Shown here: positions 44,777-58,108 of the stretch, piece by piece
Numbering within the stretch: the stretch's first letter is position 1
Layout: the number at the start of each line of letters is the position of its first letter
NCBI RefSeq assembly: GCF_010667655.1
Contig: NZ_WHZU01000001.1
Location: 124,001 to 188,000 of the forward strand
DNA length: 64,000 nt
Direction: 5' to 3'
From: Bifidobacterium saimiriisciurei
GTDB lineage: Bacteria; Actinomycetota; Actinomycetes; Actinomycetales; Bifidobacteriaceae
Translations under genes and position numbers: made by a program
Notes under the pieces: model-generated
The model's database searches: none
What the model saw: the letters and a program-made list of their open reading frames with translations, nothing else
Told to the model about the DNA's origin: nothing

Positions 44777-47700
44777 GTGGTTTTTCGCATCTATGTTGAG
44801 AAGAAGCCCGGCTTCGACGTGGAGGCGCAGCAGCTGAACAACGAGCTGCGCACCATCCTCGGCGTCGAGGGTCTCAAGGGCCTGCGCGTCATCAACCGCT
44901 ACGACGTGGAGGGCATCAGCGAGGAGCTGTTCCGCCAGTGCGTGCCCACCGTGTTCAGCGAGCCGCAGACCGACGTGGCCACCGACGAGCTTCCCGAGAC
45001 CGGCGACGCCGCCGTGTTCGCCGTGGAGTTCCTGCCCGGCCAGTTCGACCAGCGCGCCGATTCGGCGAGCGAATGCATCCAGCTGATCAGCCAGGGCGAG
45101 CGCCCCGATGTGCGCAGCGCCAAGGTGTATGTGCTCGAGGGCGCGCTCTCCGACGACGACATCGCCACCATCAAGCACTACGTCATCAACCCGGTGGAGG
45201 CCCGCGAGGCTTCCCTCGACACGCGCGACACCCTGAAGATGGAGGTCGCCACGCCGGGCAAGGTGGAGGTCATCGACGGCTTCCTCGAACTGGACGAGGC
45301 GGGTCTCGCCAAGTTCATCGATGACCGCGGTCTGGCCATGGACCTCGCCGACATCAAGGTGTGCCAGGAGTACTTCGCCAAGGAGCAGCGCAACCCGACG
45401 ATCACCGAGATCAAGGTCATCGACACGTACTGGTCGGACCACTGCCGCCACACCACGTTCGGCACGCAGCTGACGAACGTCGAGATCGACGACGACGTGG
45501 TCAAGGCCGCGTTCGACAAGTACCTCGCCATCCGCCACGAGCTCGGCCGCGACGAGAAGCCCGTGTGCCTCATGGACATGGGCACGATCGGCGCCAAGTA
45601 CCTCAAGGCGCACGGCGTGCTGAGGAACCTCGACGAATCCGAGGAGATCAACGCCTGCACCGTGAAGGTGAAGGTCGACGTGAACGGCGAGGACGAGGAC
45701 TGGCTGTTCCTGTTCAAGAACGAGACGCACAACCACCCCACCGAGATCGAGCCGTTCGGCGGCGCTGCCACCTGCATCGGCGGCTGCATCCGCGACCCCC
45801 TGTCGGGCCGTTCCTACGTGTACCAGGCCATGCGCGTCACCGGTGCCGCAGACCCGACCGTGCCGGTGTCCGAGACGCTTGAGGGCAAGCTGCCGCAGCG
45901 CAAGCTCGTGACCACGGCCGCCGCCGGCTACAGCTCCTACGGCAACCAGATCGGCCTCGCCACCGGCCAGGTCGACGAGCTGTACCATCCGGGCTACGTG
46001 GCCAAGCGCATGGAGATCGGCGCCGTGGTGGGCGCCACCCCGGCCGACCATGTGCGCCGCGAGACCCCGGCCCCCGGCGACAAGATCATCCTGCTGGGCG
46101 GCCGCACCGGCCGTGACGGCATCGGCGGAGCCACCGGCTCCTCCAAGCAGCTCGACATCGACTCCCTCGAGGAGTGCGGCGCCGAGGTGCAGAAGGGCAA
46201 CGCCCCCATCGAGCGCAAGCTGCAGCGTCTGTTCCGCCGCGGCGACGCCTGCCGCCTCATCAAGCGCTGCAACGACTTCGGCGCGGGCGGCGTCTCCGTG
46301 GCCACCGGCGAGATCGCCGACGGCCTGACCATCGACCTCGACAAGGTCACCAAGAAGTACGAGGGCCTTGACGGCACCGAGCTGGCCATCTCCGAATCGC
46401 AGGAGCGCATGGCCGTGGACGTGGCCGCCGAGGATGTGGACGAGTTCCTCGGCTACGCCCGCGAGGAGAACCTCGAGGCCACGGTCATCGCCACCGTCAC
46501 CGAGGACCCGCGCATGGTCATGACGTGGAACGGCGACACCATCGTGAGCCTGAGCCGCGCCTTCCTCAACTCCAACGGCGCCCCGAAGTACATGGACGCG
46601 CATGTGGAGCAGGGCGGCACCTACGAGACCCCGTGGAAGGGCGCCACGCTGTCCGAGCGCATGCACGAGCTGGTCACCGACATCAACGTGGCCTCCAACA
46701 AGGGCCTGTCCGAGCGCTTCGACTCCACCATCGGCGCGGCCACCGTGCTCATGCCGTTCGGCGGCAAGGAGCAGCTGACCCCGTCGCAGGCCATGGTCGC
46801 GAAGTTCCCGGTGTTCGGCGAGACCACCACCGCCTCCGCGATGGCCTGGGGCTTCAACCCATACATCATGTCGGCCAACCAGTTCACCGGCGCCTACCTG
46901 TCGGTGGTCGAGTCCATCTCCAAGCTGGTCGCCGCGGGCTTCCGCCGCGAGGACGCCTACCTGACGTTCCAGGAGTACTTCGAGAAGCTGCGCGAGGACC
47001 CGAAGCGCTGGGGCAAGCCGCTCGCGGCCGTGCTCGGCGCGCTCATGGCGCAGGTCGACCTCGGCGTCGGCGCCATCGGCGGCAAGGACTCCATGTCCGG
47101 CAGCTTCGAGGACCTCGACGTGCCGCCGACGCTGGTGAGCTTCGCCGTGGCCGTGGGCCCGATGGGCCGCGCCACCTCCCCGGAGTTCAAGAAGGCCGGC
47201 CACGACGTGGTCCGCATCGCCCCGCGCTACAAGGCCGATGGCCTGACTCCGGAGCCGGAGAGCCTCATCGAGGTGCTGTCGGTCATCGAGAACCTCGTCG
47301 ATGACGGTCAGGTGGCCGCCGTCTCCACGCCGGGCTACGGCTGCACGGCCGAGACGCTGTTCAAGGACACGCTGGGCAACCGCATCGGCGTGAAGCTCGA
47401 CGATGCCATCGCCCTTGACGACCTGTTCGCCCCGGCATACGGCAGCTTCATCGTGGAGCTGGCCGACCAGGGCAAGCTGCCGGCCGTCTCCAACCTGGTG
47501 TGCATGGGCAAGATTGGCGAGACCACCGAGGCCTACGAGTTCGCGGCCTGCGGCGAGACGCTCGACCTGGCCGACGTGCAGGAGGCCTGGGAGCATGGCA
47601 TCGAGGATGTGTTCCCCTACCGCGGCAAGGGCGAGACCGTCGAGACCGTGAGCTTCACCGCGCCGAAGAAGACCGTGTACACGGGCGCTTCCGTGGCGAA

Positions 47701-48499
47701 GCCGCATGTGGTCATCCCGGTGTTCCCCGGCAACAACTGCGAGTACGACACGGCCGCCGCGTTCGAGCGCGCCGGCGCCGACGCCACCACGCTGATCGTC
47801 AACAACCTCACGCCCGAGGCCGTGGCCGAGTCCACGCAGGCCCTGGTCGACGAGATCCGACGCAGCCAGATCGTGATGATCCCCGGCGGCTTCTCCGGCG
47901 GCGACGAGCCCGACGGCTCCGCCAAGTTCATCACCGCGTTCTTCCGCGCCCCGGCCGTCACCGAGGCCGTGCGCGACCTGCTGCAGAACCGCGACGGTCT
48001 GATGCTCGGCATCTGCAACGGCTTCCAGGCGCTCATCAAGCTGGGTCTGGTGCCGTTCGGCGACATCGTGCCGATGACCGACGAATGCCCGACGCTGACG
48101 TTCAACACCATCGGCCGCCACCAGAGCCGTCTGGTGCGCACCCGCGTGGCTTCGAACCTCTCCCCGTGGCTGGCGAAGACCGAGGTCGGCGACGTGCACA
48201 CGGTCGCCATCTCCCACGGCGAGGGCCGTTTCGTCGCCAACGACGACGTGCTGGCGCAGCTCAAGGCCAACGGCCAGATCGCCACGCAGTACGTGGACGA
48301 GGCCGGCGTGCCGAGCATGGACCTAAACGTCAACCCGAACGGCTCGCTGCTCGCCATCGAGGGCATCACCAGCCCCGACGGCCGCGTGTTCGGCAAGATG
48401 GGCCATTCGGAGCGTAGCGGCAACGGCCTCTACGTGAACGTGCCCGGCGACAAGTACCAGCCGATCTTCGAGGCCGGCGTCGAGTACTTCACCGCCTGA
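44777..48499 (+). CDS. purL: Phosphoribosylformylglycinamidine synthase, mirrored copy
   Basis: Reverse-complement copy of 35309-39031. All 1240 residues agree, including the GTG start and the glutaminase Cys in GICNGFQ. Two identical 3.7-kb purL genes in one genome would be exceptional. Confidence 0.96.
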   Translation: MVFRIYVEKKPGFDVEAQQLNNELRTILGVEGLKGLRVINRYDVEGISEELFRQCVPTVFSEPQTDVATDELPETGDAAVFAVEFLPGQFDQRADSASECIQLISQGERPDVRSAKVYVLEGALSDDDIATIKHYVINPVEAREASLDTRDTLKMEVATPGKVEVIDGFLELDEAGLAKFIDDRGLAMDLADIKVCQEYFAKEQRNPTITEIKVIDTYWSDHCRHTTFGTQLTNVEIDDDVVKAAFDKYLAIRHELGRDEKPVCLMDMGTIGAKYLKAHGVLRNLDESEEINACTVKVKVDVNGEDEDWLFLFKNETHNHPTEIEPFGGAATCIGGCIRDPLSGRSYVYQAMRVTGAADPTVPVSETLEGKLPQRKLVTTAAAGYSSYGNQIGLATGQVDELYHPGYVAKRMEIGAVVGATPADHVRRETPAPGDKIILLGGRTGRDGIGGATGSSKQLDIDSLEECGAEVQKGNAPIERKLQRLFRRGDACRLIKRCNDFGAGGVSVATGEIADGLTIDLDKVTKKYEGLDGTELAISESQERMAVDVAAEDVDEFLGYAREENLEATVIATVTEDPRMVMTWNGDTIVSLSRAFLNSNGAPKYMDAHVEQGGTYETPWKGATLSERMHELVTDINVASNKGLSERFDSTIGAATVLMPFGGKEQLTPSQAMVAKFPVFGETTTASAMAWGFNPYIMSANQFTGAYLSVVESISKLVAAGFRREDAYLTFQEYFEKLREDPKRWGKPLAAVLGALMAQVDLGVGAIGGKDSMSGSFEDLDVPPTLVSFAVAVGPMGRATSPEFKKAGHDVVRIAPRYKADGLTPEPESLIEVLSVIENLVDDGQVAAVSTPGYGCTAETLFKDTLGNRIGVKLDDAIALDDLFAPAYGSFIVELADQGKLPAVSNLVCMGKIGETTEAYEFAACGETLDLADVQEAWEHGIEDVFPYRGKGETVETVSFTAPKKTVYTGASVAKPHVVIPVFPGNNCEYDTAAAFERAGADATTLIVNNLTPEAVAESTQALVDEIRRSQIVMIPGGFSGGDEPDGSAKFITAFFRAPAVTEAVRDLLQNRDGLMLGICNGFQALIKLGLVPFGDIVPMTDECPTLTFNTIGRHQSRLVRTRVASNLSPWLAKTEVGDVHTVAISHGEGRFVANDDVLAQLKANGQIATQYVDEAGVPSMDLNVNPNGSLLAIEGITSPDGRVFGKMGHSERSGNGLYVNVPGDKYQPIFEAGVEYFTA

Positions 48500-48519
48500 C
48501 GCTGACACTCTGAGCGACC

Positions 48520-48561
48520 AAAACGGGGAACAGACCGCTCATTCGGCCTGTTCCCCGTTTT
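48520..48561 (+). terminator. Terminator of purL, mirrored copy
   Basis: Counterpart of 35247-35288; on this strand the T-run TTTTTT follows the stem directly. Confidence 0.88.
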
Positions 48562-48589
48562 TTCATGCCCAAATCGCCGAAATCCGAGG

Positions 48590-48646
48590 TTTACACGCGC
48601 AAATTGTCGCCGAAAGGCCCTCTTCGCGACAATTTGCGCGTGTAAA
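48590..48646. repeat. 21-bp perfect inverted repeat, mirrored copy
   Basis: Counterpart of 35162-35218. Confidence 0.85.
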
Positions 48647-48678
48647 TCACGGGATTCACGCTATCGCAGCACGGCTTT

Positions 48679-48736
48679 GATGCGGCGGACGGCTTCGGCG
48701 AGTTCGGGCTCGGATTTGAGCAGGCTCAGACGAATG
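48679..48736. repeat. 58-bp direct repeat, displaced aminotransferase end, mirrored copy
   Basis: Counterpart of 35072-35129; it pairs with 50009-50066 as the other end of the mirrored cassette. Confidence 0.92.
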
Positions 48737-48860
48737 AATTCTGAATAGGATGGGGCGTATGCCGGTTCATCCGGTCATGCGCCCCGTCTTGTTCGTTGCA
48801 ATGGTCGTCTCGTTGACGTCATGCGTCCTGCATGGCAAGTTGCTATGCCTCCATACGGCA

Positions 48861-48963
48861 AGGTTTGTGGGTCTATCCAATCGCGAAAACACAAAGTGGG
48901 GCTATTGCATACATGAGGAAGTCCTTTTCGACGTCCCTATGTATGCAATAGACCCACAAACCT
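48861..48963. repeat. 103-bp nested hairpin element, mirrored copy
   Basis: Counterpart of 34845-34947, with 16-bp outer and 12-bp inner arms. Confidence 0.88.
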
Positions 48964-48999
48964 CTTAATGAATGAATTGGTCCGATCGGACGACATCAA

Positions 49000-49845
49000 T
49001 CAGTCGATGTCGTTCAGCAGGAAAACGTTGTAGGCCTTGTCCGCGATTATCTTCGTACCGGCGAAATCCATGCCGGCTCCGACCAACGCCCCGGCGACCG
49101 GCACGACCTTCACCAGATTGATGGCGCCCTTGGAACCGAATTTGGTGAGAAGCCGGAAGCCCACCTTCTTGTTGATGTTCATCAGCACCTGTCCGGGAAG
49201 CTTCTTCAACATGGCCATGGTGACCTTGTTTGCGACCTCTATGCCGGTCTTCTTTACGATATCCGTGATGGATGTGCCGACAAGGCACATATATGCCAGC
49301 GTCTGCACCTCGTCGTCGTGCGGATCGTATCCGCCCATATAGGCGAGCGCGGCGATCATGCGCATCTGCACATAAATCACGCTGGTGATATTCGCCGGTA
49401 TGGTCACAGGCATGGTGATGAATCCACCGAAGCCGGTGACGAATCCGGACGTGGAGCATTTCGCGATCTGATTGGCGATGAACATCCTGGCCGCCTTCTC
49501 CGGCGAATCATACCGGTCCAGGTACTCCTGCGCCAAGGCATCGCTGCTTTTGCTGACCTTGGGGATGCCGTTCAGTGCGGCCGCATAGCACTTGTCCAGA
49601 ATCTCGGACATCTGCTCTTCGGTCAACGACGGTGCAGACACGTTCGAGGCAACGTCTTTCATCGCATTCGCGGCATCGCTACCGGCCTGCTTTACCGATT
49701 CTCCAGCCTGCCCTGCGACCTTTTCGACCTCGTTGACGGCGTCCTTGGCCGCCTTGCCGACACCATCGACGGCGTTCTTCGCCGCTTGGCCTGCATTGTC
49801 GATGGCGTCTTTCGCCATGTTGCCGATGCCGTCGATGATGCTCAC
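49000..49845 (-). CDS. EcsC-like protein, mirrored copy
   Basis: Reverse-complement copy of 33963-34808 (281 identical residues, GTG start). It lies inside the mirrored cassette bounded by 58-bp repeats at 48679-48736 and 50009-50066. Confidence 0.7.
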   Translation of the reverse strand: MSIIDGIGNMAKDAIDNAGQAAKNAVDGVGKAAKDAVNEVEKVAGQAGESVKQAGSDAANAMKDVASNVSAPSLTEEQMSEILDKCYAAALNGIPKVSKSSDALAQEYLDRYDSPEKAARMFIANQIAKCSTSGFVTGFGGFITMPVTIPANITSVIYVQMRMIAALAYMGGYDPHDDEVQTLAYMCLVGTSITDIVKKTGIEVANKVTMAMLKKLPGQVLMNINKKVGFRLLTKFGSKGAINLVKVVPVAGALVGAGMDFAGTKIIADKAYNVFLLNDID

Positions 49846-49990
49846 AGGCGTCTCCCTCGTCTCATGTCATGTGGCTGCAAGTGCCCCGTTGCAACTTCAT
49901 AAAGAAGTTTACATTCTTACAAGCCATAAGACACATGGGCATGTTTGCAACAATGTCGGAGGGCTGTCTGGATTCACCTATCCACGTCGT

Positions 49991-51199
49991 CTAGCGCAAA
50001 GCAATCTGGATGCGGCGGACGGCTTCGGCGAGTTCGGGCTCGGATTTGAGCAGGCTCAGACGAATGTAGTCGGCGCCGACATGACCGAAGCAGGTGCCGG
50101 GCAGCACGGCGACGGCGGCGTGGTCGAGCAGGTGGTCGGCGAGGCGCTCACCGTTCCAGCCGCCGTCACGGGGCACGTGCGCCCACACGTAGATGCCTCC
50201 GGCTGAGTCGAACACGTCGAGTCCGGCCTCGCGCAGTCCCTCGGCCACGATGCGACGACGGGCGGCGTAGCGTTCGGCGAGTTCGGCGACGCATGACTGG
50301 TCGGAGAGCAGCGCCGCGATGCCGGCGTCCTGTATGCTGCCGGTGATCATGGAGCCCATCTGATAGTGGTAGAGCTTGAGCCGTGAGACCACGGCCTCGT
50401 TGCCCGCCACGAATCCGGCGCGCCAGCCGGCCATGGCGTACATCTTCGACAGTGAGCACACCTCGACGGCCACGTCGAACGCACCGGGAATCTCGAGGAT
50501 GCTGTGCTGCTGTGCATCCGGCCCGCCGACGCCGAGGCCCGTGTAGGCGTAGTCGTGCACGATGACGAACCGATGCTCACGCGCCAGTTCGACGGCGCGA
50601 CGCAGGAATTCAAGGGACGCCTGGGCTCCGGTGGGATTGTTCGGATAGTTGAGCACCAGCATCTTCACACGGTCCCAGGTGTCGGCGGTCACGGCGTCCA
50701 GGTCGGGCAGGAATCCATGGTCGGCGAGCGCGGGCAGCAGTATCTCCTCGGCACCGTGCATGACGGCCATGCAGTGGTATGAGGGATAGTAGGGGTCGAC
50801 GAACGCGACGGCGTCGCCGCGGTCGATGAGGATGGCGTAGAGTCCGGCGAGCCCGTCGACCGCGCCTTCGACGGCGAACAGCTGCGTAGGCCAGTCGAGT
50901 TCCACGCCGTGCACGTTGCGGTACCATTCGGCGGCGGCCTCGAGAAACGCGGGCTTGCCGTCGAACGGTGTGTATCGCGCGTTGGCCGGATCGTCGACGG
51001 CCTTCTTGGCGACGGCGCGGATGAATTCGGCCGGATAGGCGTCGGGGTTGCCCTTGGCGAGGTCGATGACGTCCGCGCCCGAGGCGACGGCCTTCGCGAC
51101 CTTCCGGTCGGTGACGGCGAACACGTTGGGCGGTATCGATTCGGCAATCGGCGCGAACGGCACCGGACATGAACGGACGTTGGAATCGGCTGCAAGCAT
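49991..51199 (-). CDS. PLP-dependent aminotransferase, mirrored copy
   Basis: Reverse-complement copy of 32609-33817. It has the same replaced C-terminus (RRIQIALR), so the cassette insertion preceded the inverted duplication or belongs to a single locus assembled twice. Confidence 0.9.
   Translation of the reverse strand: MLAADSNVRSCPVPFAPIAESIPPNVFAVTDRKVAKAVASGADVIDLAKGNPDAYPAEFIRAVAKKAVDDPANARYTPFDGKPAFLEAAAEWYRNVHGVELDWPTQLFAVEGAVDGLAGLYAILIDRGDAVAFVDPYYPSYHCMAVMHGAEEILLPALADHGFLPDLDAVTADTWDRVKMLVLNYPNNPTGAQASLEFLRRAVELAREHRFVIVHDYAYTGLGVGGPDAQQHSILEIPGAFDVAVEVCSLSKMYAMAGWRAGFVAGNEAVVSRLKLYHYQMGSMITGSIQDAGIAALLSDQSCVAELAERYAARRRIVAEGLREAGLDVFDSAGGIYVWAHVPRDGGWNGERLADHLLDHAAVAVLPGTCFGHVGADYIRLSLLKSEPELAEAVRRIQIALR
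50009..50066. repeat. 58-bp direct repeat within aminotransferase, mirrored copy
   Basis: Counterpart of 33742-33799. Confidence 0.93.
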
Positions 51200-51293
51200 G
51201 GTGATGGTCTTCTCCTGACTGATTCAATCACGCCCGAATATACCGTTCTTGCGTCGCGTTCCGCATGGGATTGATCAGCGGAGGCTATAACGG

Positions 51294-51722
51294 TTATCTA
51301 TTGGCCGCTATTTCATGGATGTCCACGATGTCCTGCAGGGCGATGGTCTGCCCGTTGCCAAGTATGAGCAGCCGGTGCACGGTGTCGATGCGGCGGAGCG
51401 TGTCGCCGACGGTGACGTAGACGCCGCCGTCCTTGCGGGGGTCCGGCATGAAGAACGTCACCGAGACCTGCGGATGGTCCGACGCATGTTCGACGATGTG
51501 CCGCAGCCGTTCGTCCAACACCTGACGTTCGTCGTCACCGAGCTCCACACGCTGTTGGGTCTGCCTTGCCGTCTCCATGATGATGGCGTCGTAGCCGCTG
51601 AGCGCGGCGAACGGCATGAATTGCGCGGCGCGTTTGCGCAATGGCATATGCGGTCGTGTGGATGACCGGTGATGCGGCCTGTCGATGATGTCGTCGTATC
51701 GGTGGGTCGGGGTGAGGGGCAT
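51294..51722 (-). CDS. YolD-like protein, mirrored copy
   Basis: Reverse-complement copy of 32086-32514 (142 identical residues), again directly downstream of the Y-family polymerase. Confidence 0.84.
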   Translation of the reverse strand: MPLTPTHRYDDIIDRPHHRSSTRPHMPLRKRAAQFMPFAALSGYDAIIMETARQTQQRVELGDDERQVLDERLRHIVEHASDHPQVSVTFFMPDPRKDGGVYVTVGDTLRRIDTVHRLLILGNGQTIALQDIVDIHEIAANR

Positions 51723-51751
51723 GAGACTCCTTTCCATGAGGTTCCGTTGGC

Positions 51752-53347
51752 TTAGGCGGCATGGCCGCCAATCTGGCTGTTGCGCTCGATGCCGGTGGCT
51801 CCTTCCTCGAGGTTCATGCCTTTGATGACGGCGTTTCTGCCGAACCGGTGTTTGATATCCAGCAGGGTCTTCTGCACGTCATGCTCCCGCCGCTCCCCTA
51901 CCGCCGACTCCCGCCGCCGACGTTCCTCGGCTTCCGAGTCGGTGAACAGGTCGGGCTGTTCGTAATGGTCGCCGGCCGATTGCACGACGGCCGCTCCCTC
52001 CCCGTTCTTCTCCGGTTTGAGCCGTCCGGCGACGATGGTGATGCGACGGACGGTCAGGTTCGGATCGACGGCTCGGTCGTATATCCTCGTGGCCGCGTCG
52101 ACGATGCGGCGGGCGGATGACGTATACGGCAACGTTTCCGTGCCGTGCGCGGCTTTCGGGATTTTCCTCCCGTAATGGTCCGTGTCAACCACGCCGGCAT
52201 AGTGCGACGCATCGGTCCGGGGCGCCTCCCCCATGCCGCAGTCGTCCTTCCTGCCGCCGAGGTTCTCGATGTCGTAGCCGACCATGAGCGACACGCAGTC
52301 GGTCCGCTCGTTTCGTTCGACCATGTCTAACGCCAGCTGGTCGGCCATCTCCTTGACGATGATGCGGGCGTGCGCGAAATCATAGGGCTCGTGCAATACC
52401 TGTCCGATGCTCATGCTGTTGGATTCGGGGCGGTACGCCTTGATGTCGGCGATGGTGCACGGCTCCCATCCCCATGCGTGGTCGATGAGTAGTTCCGCGT
52501 TCACGCCGAACAGCCGGTACAGCAGATTCTCGTTGTAGAAGTCGGTGGGACCGCCGAGCGAGCAGCGTGCGACATCGCCCATGGTGTTGAGCCCGTGGGC
52601 CTCGAGTTTTTTCGCATAGCCGCGCCCGACCCGCCAGAAGTCGGTGAGCGGCCTATGATCCCACAGCAGCCGCCGGTACGACATCTCGTCGAGCTCGGCG
52701 ACGCGCACGCCGTCGCGGTCGGCCGGCATGTGCTTGGCGACGATGTCCATGGCGACCTTGGCGAGATACAAGTTCGTGCCGATGCCGGCCGTGGCAGTGA
52801 TGCCCGTGGTCGCGAGGATGTCTCGAACGATGGTCATGGCCAGCCGGTGCGCAGTCATGCCGCAGGACTTCAGATACCGCGTGACGTCCATGAACACCTC
52901 GTCCACGGAATACACGTGGATGTCCTCGGCGGCGGCGTATTTGAGATAGATGCCGTATATCTGCGCGCTGCATTCGAGATACATCGCCATCCGCGGCTTC
53001 GCCACGACATACGTCAGTGCCAGACGTGGGTTCTCCGCCAGTTCCGATGCCAGATACGACTCCCCCATGAACCGCCGGCCGGGCGCGCGAAGACGCCGTT
53101 CGGCGTTGACCTGCCGTACCTTCTGCACCACCTCGAAAAGCCTGGGCCGACCGGGAATGCCGTATGCCTTGAGCGACGGCGAGACCGCGAGACAGATGGT
53201 CTTCTCCGTGCGGCTCGCATCAGCCACCACCAGATGCGTGTTCAGCGGGTCGAGGCCGCGTTCCACGCATTCCGCCGACGCATAGAACGACTTCAAGTCG
53301 ATGGCGATGTACGTCCGGTCGCGCAATCCCTCCTCACCCCCTGCCAA
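51752..53347 (-). CDS. Y-family DNA polymerase, mirrored copy
   Basis: Reverse-complement copy of 30461-32056, with identical catalytic D-E pair and QPDLF clamp peptide. The same start uncertainty applies (TTG at 53347 or 53326). Confidence 0.92.
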   Translation of the reverse strand: MAGGEEGLRDRTYIAIDLKSFYASAECVERGLDPLNTHLVVADASRTEKTICLAVSPSLKAYGIPGRPRLFEVVQKVRQVNAERRLRAPGRRFMGESYLASELAENPRLALTYVVAKPRMAMYLECSAQIYGIYLKYAAAEDIHVYSVDEVFMDVTRYLKSCGMTAHRLAMTIVRDILATTGITATAGIGTNLYLAKVAMDIVAKHMPADRDGVRVAELDEMSYRRLLWDHRPLTDFWRVGRGYAKKLEAHGLNTMGDVARCSLGGPTDFYNENLLYRLFGVNAELLIDHAWGWEPCTIADIKAYRPESNSMSIGQVLHEPYDFAHARIIVKEMADQLALDMVERNERTDCVSLMVGYDIENLGGRKDDCGMGEAPRTDASHYAGVVDTDHYGRKIPKAAHGTETLPYTSSARRIVDAATRIYDRAVDPNLTVRRITIVAGRLKPEKNGEGAAVVQSAGDHYEQPDLFTDSEAEERRRRESAVGERREHDVQKTLLDIKHRFGRNAVIKGMNLEEGATGIERNSQIGGHAA

Positions 53348-53373
53348 GCCCGAGCCTTCATCATCAAGACAAA

Positions 53374-53428
53374 CAAACAAATGTTCGAATACCGTTTTCG
53401 AGACTATCATATCTCGAACATATGTTCG
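53374..53428 (-). promoter_or_regulatory. Two LexA boxes, mirrored copy
   Basis: The perfect box CGAACATATGTTCG is at 53415-53428 and the weaker one at 53374-53387, with the TATGAT -10 between them on the minus strand. Confidence 0.87.
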
Positions 53429-53538
53429 AATAAACGCCGTGTCGTTCAGCGCCACGACGGGGCGTCGGTTGTAGTGCGCGGTTGGTAACGTGGGAGCGAT
53501 TGAATCCTGCGTTAACTCTATATGAAGGAGCGAGTGGC

Positions 53539-55053
53539 TTGTCCGCCGAACTGGAAGAAATTCACGAGGAATGCGGCGTTTTCGGCGTCTGGGGTCATCC
53601 GGATGCGGCACGTCTCACCTATTTCGGTCTTCACGCCCTGCAGCACCGCGGCCAGGAGGGCGCCGGCATCGTCTCGAACGATAACGGCCACCTCATCGGC
53701 CACCGTGGTCTGGGCCTACTCACCCAAGTGTTCGGCGACGAACGCGAAATCACCCGTCTTGCCGGCGACAAGGCCATCGGCCACGTGCGCTACGCCACGG
53801 CCGGCTCCGGCTCCACCGACAACATCCAGCCGTTCATCTTCCGCTTCCACGACGGCGACATGGCCCTGTGCCACAACGGCAATCTCACCAACTGCCGCAC
53901 GCTGCGCCGTCATCTCGAGGACGAGGGCGCGATCTTCCACTCCAACTCCGACACCGAGGTGCTCATGCACCTCATCCGCCGCTCCGACCAGCCGACCTTC
54001 ATGGACAAGCTCAAGGAGTCGCTGCGCAAGGTGCACGGCGGATTCGCCTACCTGCTCATGACCGAGGACGCCATGATCGGTGCGCTCGACCCGAACGGCT
54101 TCCGCCCGCTGTCCCTCGGCCGCATGAAGAACGGCGCCTATGTGCTCGCCTCCGAGACCTGCGCGCTCGACATCGTCGGCGCCGAACTCGTGCGGGACAT
54201 CCGCCCGGGCGAGGTCATCGTCATCAACGACGACGGCTACACCATCGACACCTACACCGACCACACGCAGCTTTCCATCTGCTCCATGGAGTTCATCTAC
54301 TTCGCCCGCCCCGACTCCAACATCTACGGCGTCAACGTGCACTCCGCCCGCAAGCGCATGGGCGCACGCCTCGCCCAGGAGTCCCCGGTCGACGCCGACA
54401 TGGTCATCGGCGTGCCGAACTCCTCGCTCTCCGCGGCCTCGGGCTACGCGGAGGAGGCCGGCCTGCCCAACGAGATGGGCCTCATCAAGAACCAGTACGT
54501 GGCACGAACCTTCATCCAGCCCACGCAGGAGCTGCGCGAGCAGGGCGTGCGCATGAAGCTCTCCGCCGTTCGCGGCGTGGTCAAGGGCAAGCGCGTCGTC
54601 GTCATCGACGACTCCATCGTGCGCGGCACCACGTCCAAGCGCATCGTGCAGCTGCTCAAGGAGGCCGGCGCCGCCGAGGTGCACATGCGCATCAGCTCGC
54701 CGCCGCTGAAGTACCCGTGCTTCTACGGCATCGACATCTCCACCACCAAGGAGCTCATCGCCGGCAAGAAGAGCGTGGAGGAGATCCGCGAATACATCGG
54801 CGCCGACTCCCTTTCCTTCCTGTCGCTCGACGGCCTCGTCGAATGCATCGGTCTGCACGAGGACGCCCCGTACGGCGGCCTGTGCGTCGCCTACTTCAAC
54901 GGCGACTACCCGACCGCCCTCGAGGACTACGAGCAGGACTTCCTCAAGTCGCTCACCCCGGAGGACCGCAAGCGCCTGCCCGAGTTCGCGCTCTACAAGA
55001 GCAAGTACGTAGGCAACGAATACTCCTGCCAGCAGGCCGGGGCCAAGGCCTGA
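53539..55053 (+). CDS. purF: Amidophosphoribosyltransferase, mirrored copy
   Basis: Reverse-complement copy of 28755-30269. The TTG start after GAAGGAG and catalytic C12 are preserved, and all 504 residues are identical. Confidence 0.96.
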   Translation: MSAELEEIHEECGVFGVWGHPDAARLTYFGLHALQHRGQEGAGIVSNDNGHLIGHRGLGLLTQVFGDEREITRLAGDKAIGHVRYATAGSGSTDNIQPFIFRFHDGDMALCHNGNLTNCRTLRRHLEDEGAIFHSNSDTEVLMHLIRRSDQPTFMDKLKESLRKVHGGFAYLLMTEDAMIGALDPNGFRPLSLGRMKNGAYVLASETCALDIVGAELVRDIRPGEVIVINDDGYTIDTYTDHTQLSICSMEFIYFARPDSNIYGVNVHSARKRMGARLAQESPVDADMVIGVPNSSLSAASGYAEEAGLPNEMGLIKNQYVARTFIQPTQELREQGVRMKLSAVRGVVKGKRVVVIDDSIVRGTTSKRIVQLLKEAGAAEVHMRISSPPLKYPCFYGIDISTTKELIAGKKSVEEIREYIGADSLSFLSLDGLVECIGLHEDAPYGGLCVAYFNGDYPTALEDYEQDFLKSLTPEDRKRLPEFALYKSKYVGNEYSCQQAGAKA

Positions 55054-55058
55054 CGGTC

Positions 55059-55102
55059 CGTCCGTCGGGCAGCCGCTCCAACGGCCGGCGGCCCGACGGA
55101 CG
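55059..55102 (+). terminator. GC-rich hairpin after purF, mirrored copy
   Basis: Counterpart of 28706-28749. Confidence 0.5.
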
Positions 55103-55127
55103 ATTTCAACCATCCGCAACAGTTCGA

Positions 55128-55187
55128 TATTCGATAGACACAAGTTCGATAGACACAAGTTCGATAGACACAAGTTCGATAGACACA
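55128..55187. repeat. 15-bp tandem repeat between purF and purM, mirrored copy
   Basis: AGTTCGATAGACACA units in the same number (three exact, one variant) as at 28621-28680. Identical copy number in both arms is notable because such arrays vary quickly. Confidence 0.9.
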
Positions 55188-55241
55188 TCCGACGCGTCGG
55201 CCGACACACCGACGCACATCGACATTCACGAAAGGACCATC

Positions 55242-56282
<1,041 letters not shown>

Positions 56283-56370
56283 TTCGCCACTCGTACGATT
56301 CGATTACGCAGCAACGGCAATACGCATCAATCGAACAAACGCACTGAACTGATTGAAAGGACTTGACATC

Positions 56371-57645
<1,275 letters not shown>

Positions 57646-57751
57646 AATAACGGAGTGTCCGCGGCATTATGGGAGATTCGATGTACTGAGCGCACCTTCA
57701 TCTCCCACGCCTTGCGGCCACACACGTTATTTCCCTTCAGTGAGCGTGCCC

Positions 57752-57776
57752 AGCCCCCTCGTCAGAGGGGGCTTTT
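57752..57776 (+). terminator. Terminator of purD, mirrored copy
   Basis: Counterpart of 26032-26056, within the mirrored 463-bp gap (57646-58108) that otherwise holds no gene. Confidence 0.8.
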
Positions 57777-58108
57777 GCGTAGTGGCCGGATCCCCCACAA
57801 AACCGATGGCGCTCCGTCATGCCCGCCCACCCGTCGGTGGTGCGATGACGCGTGCGGCATCAAGACACGGCAGGACGAAGGCGTACAACAGTACGTCGAA
57901 TCCTCCGCAACGACGATGACGCTCCGTCATCACATCACCGGGCGCCGCAAACATCACCTGCTGTTCACTTTGCGTTCATACTCCAATCCACGTCCGGCAA
58001 CACCGCCGGACGACAATGAAGTATACGGATACATGTCTCTTCGTCGTTTCGGGGGATATTCGATACATGACGACCGGCGACGAGGGGACTCGAATAACAG
58101 GAGATGAG

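Noticed and set aside
44723..48217. 1164-codon open frame antisense to purL (and its mirror at 35591-39085)
   Set aside because: It is a shadow frame opposite a clear purL gene, with no domains or ribosome binding site.
57655..58107. 150-codon frame between purD and the VWA gene (mirror 25701-26153)
   Set aside because: It runs through the purD terminator hairpin, and its composition does not resemble a protein.
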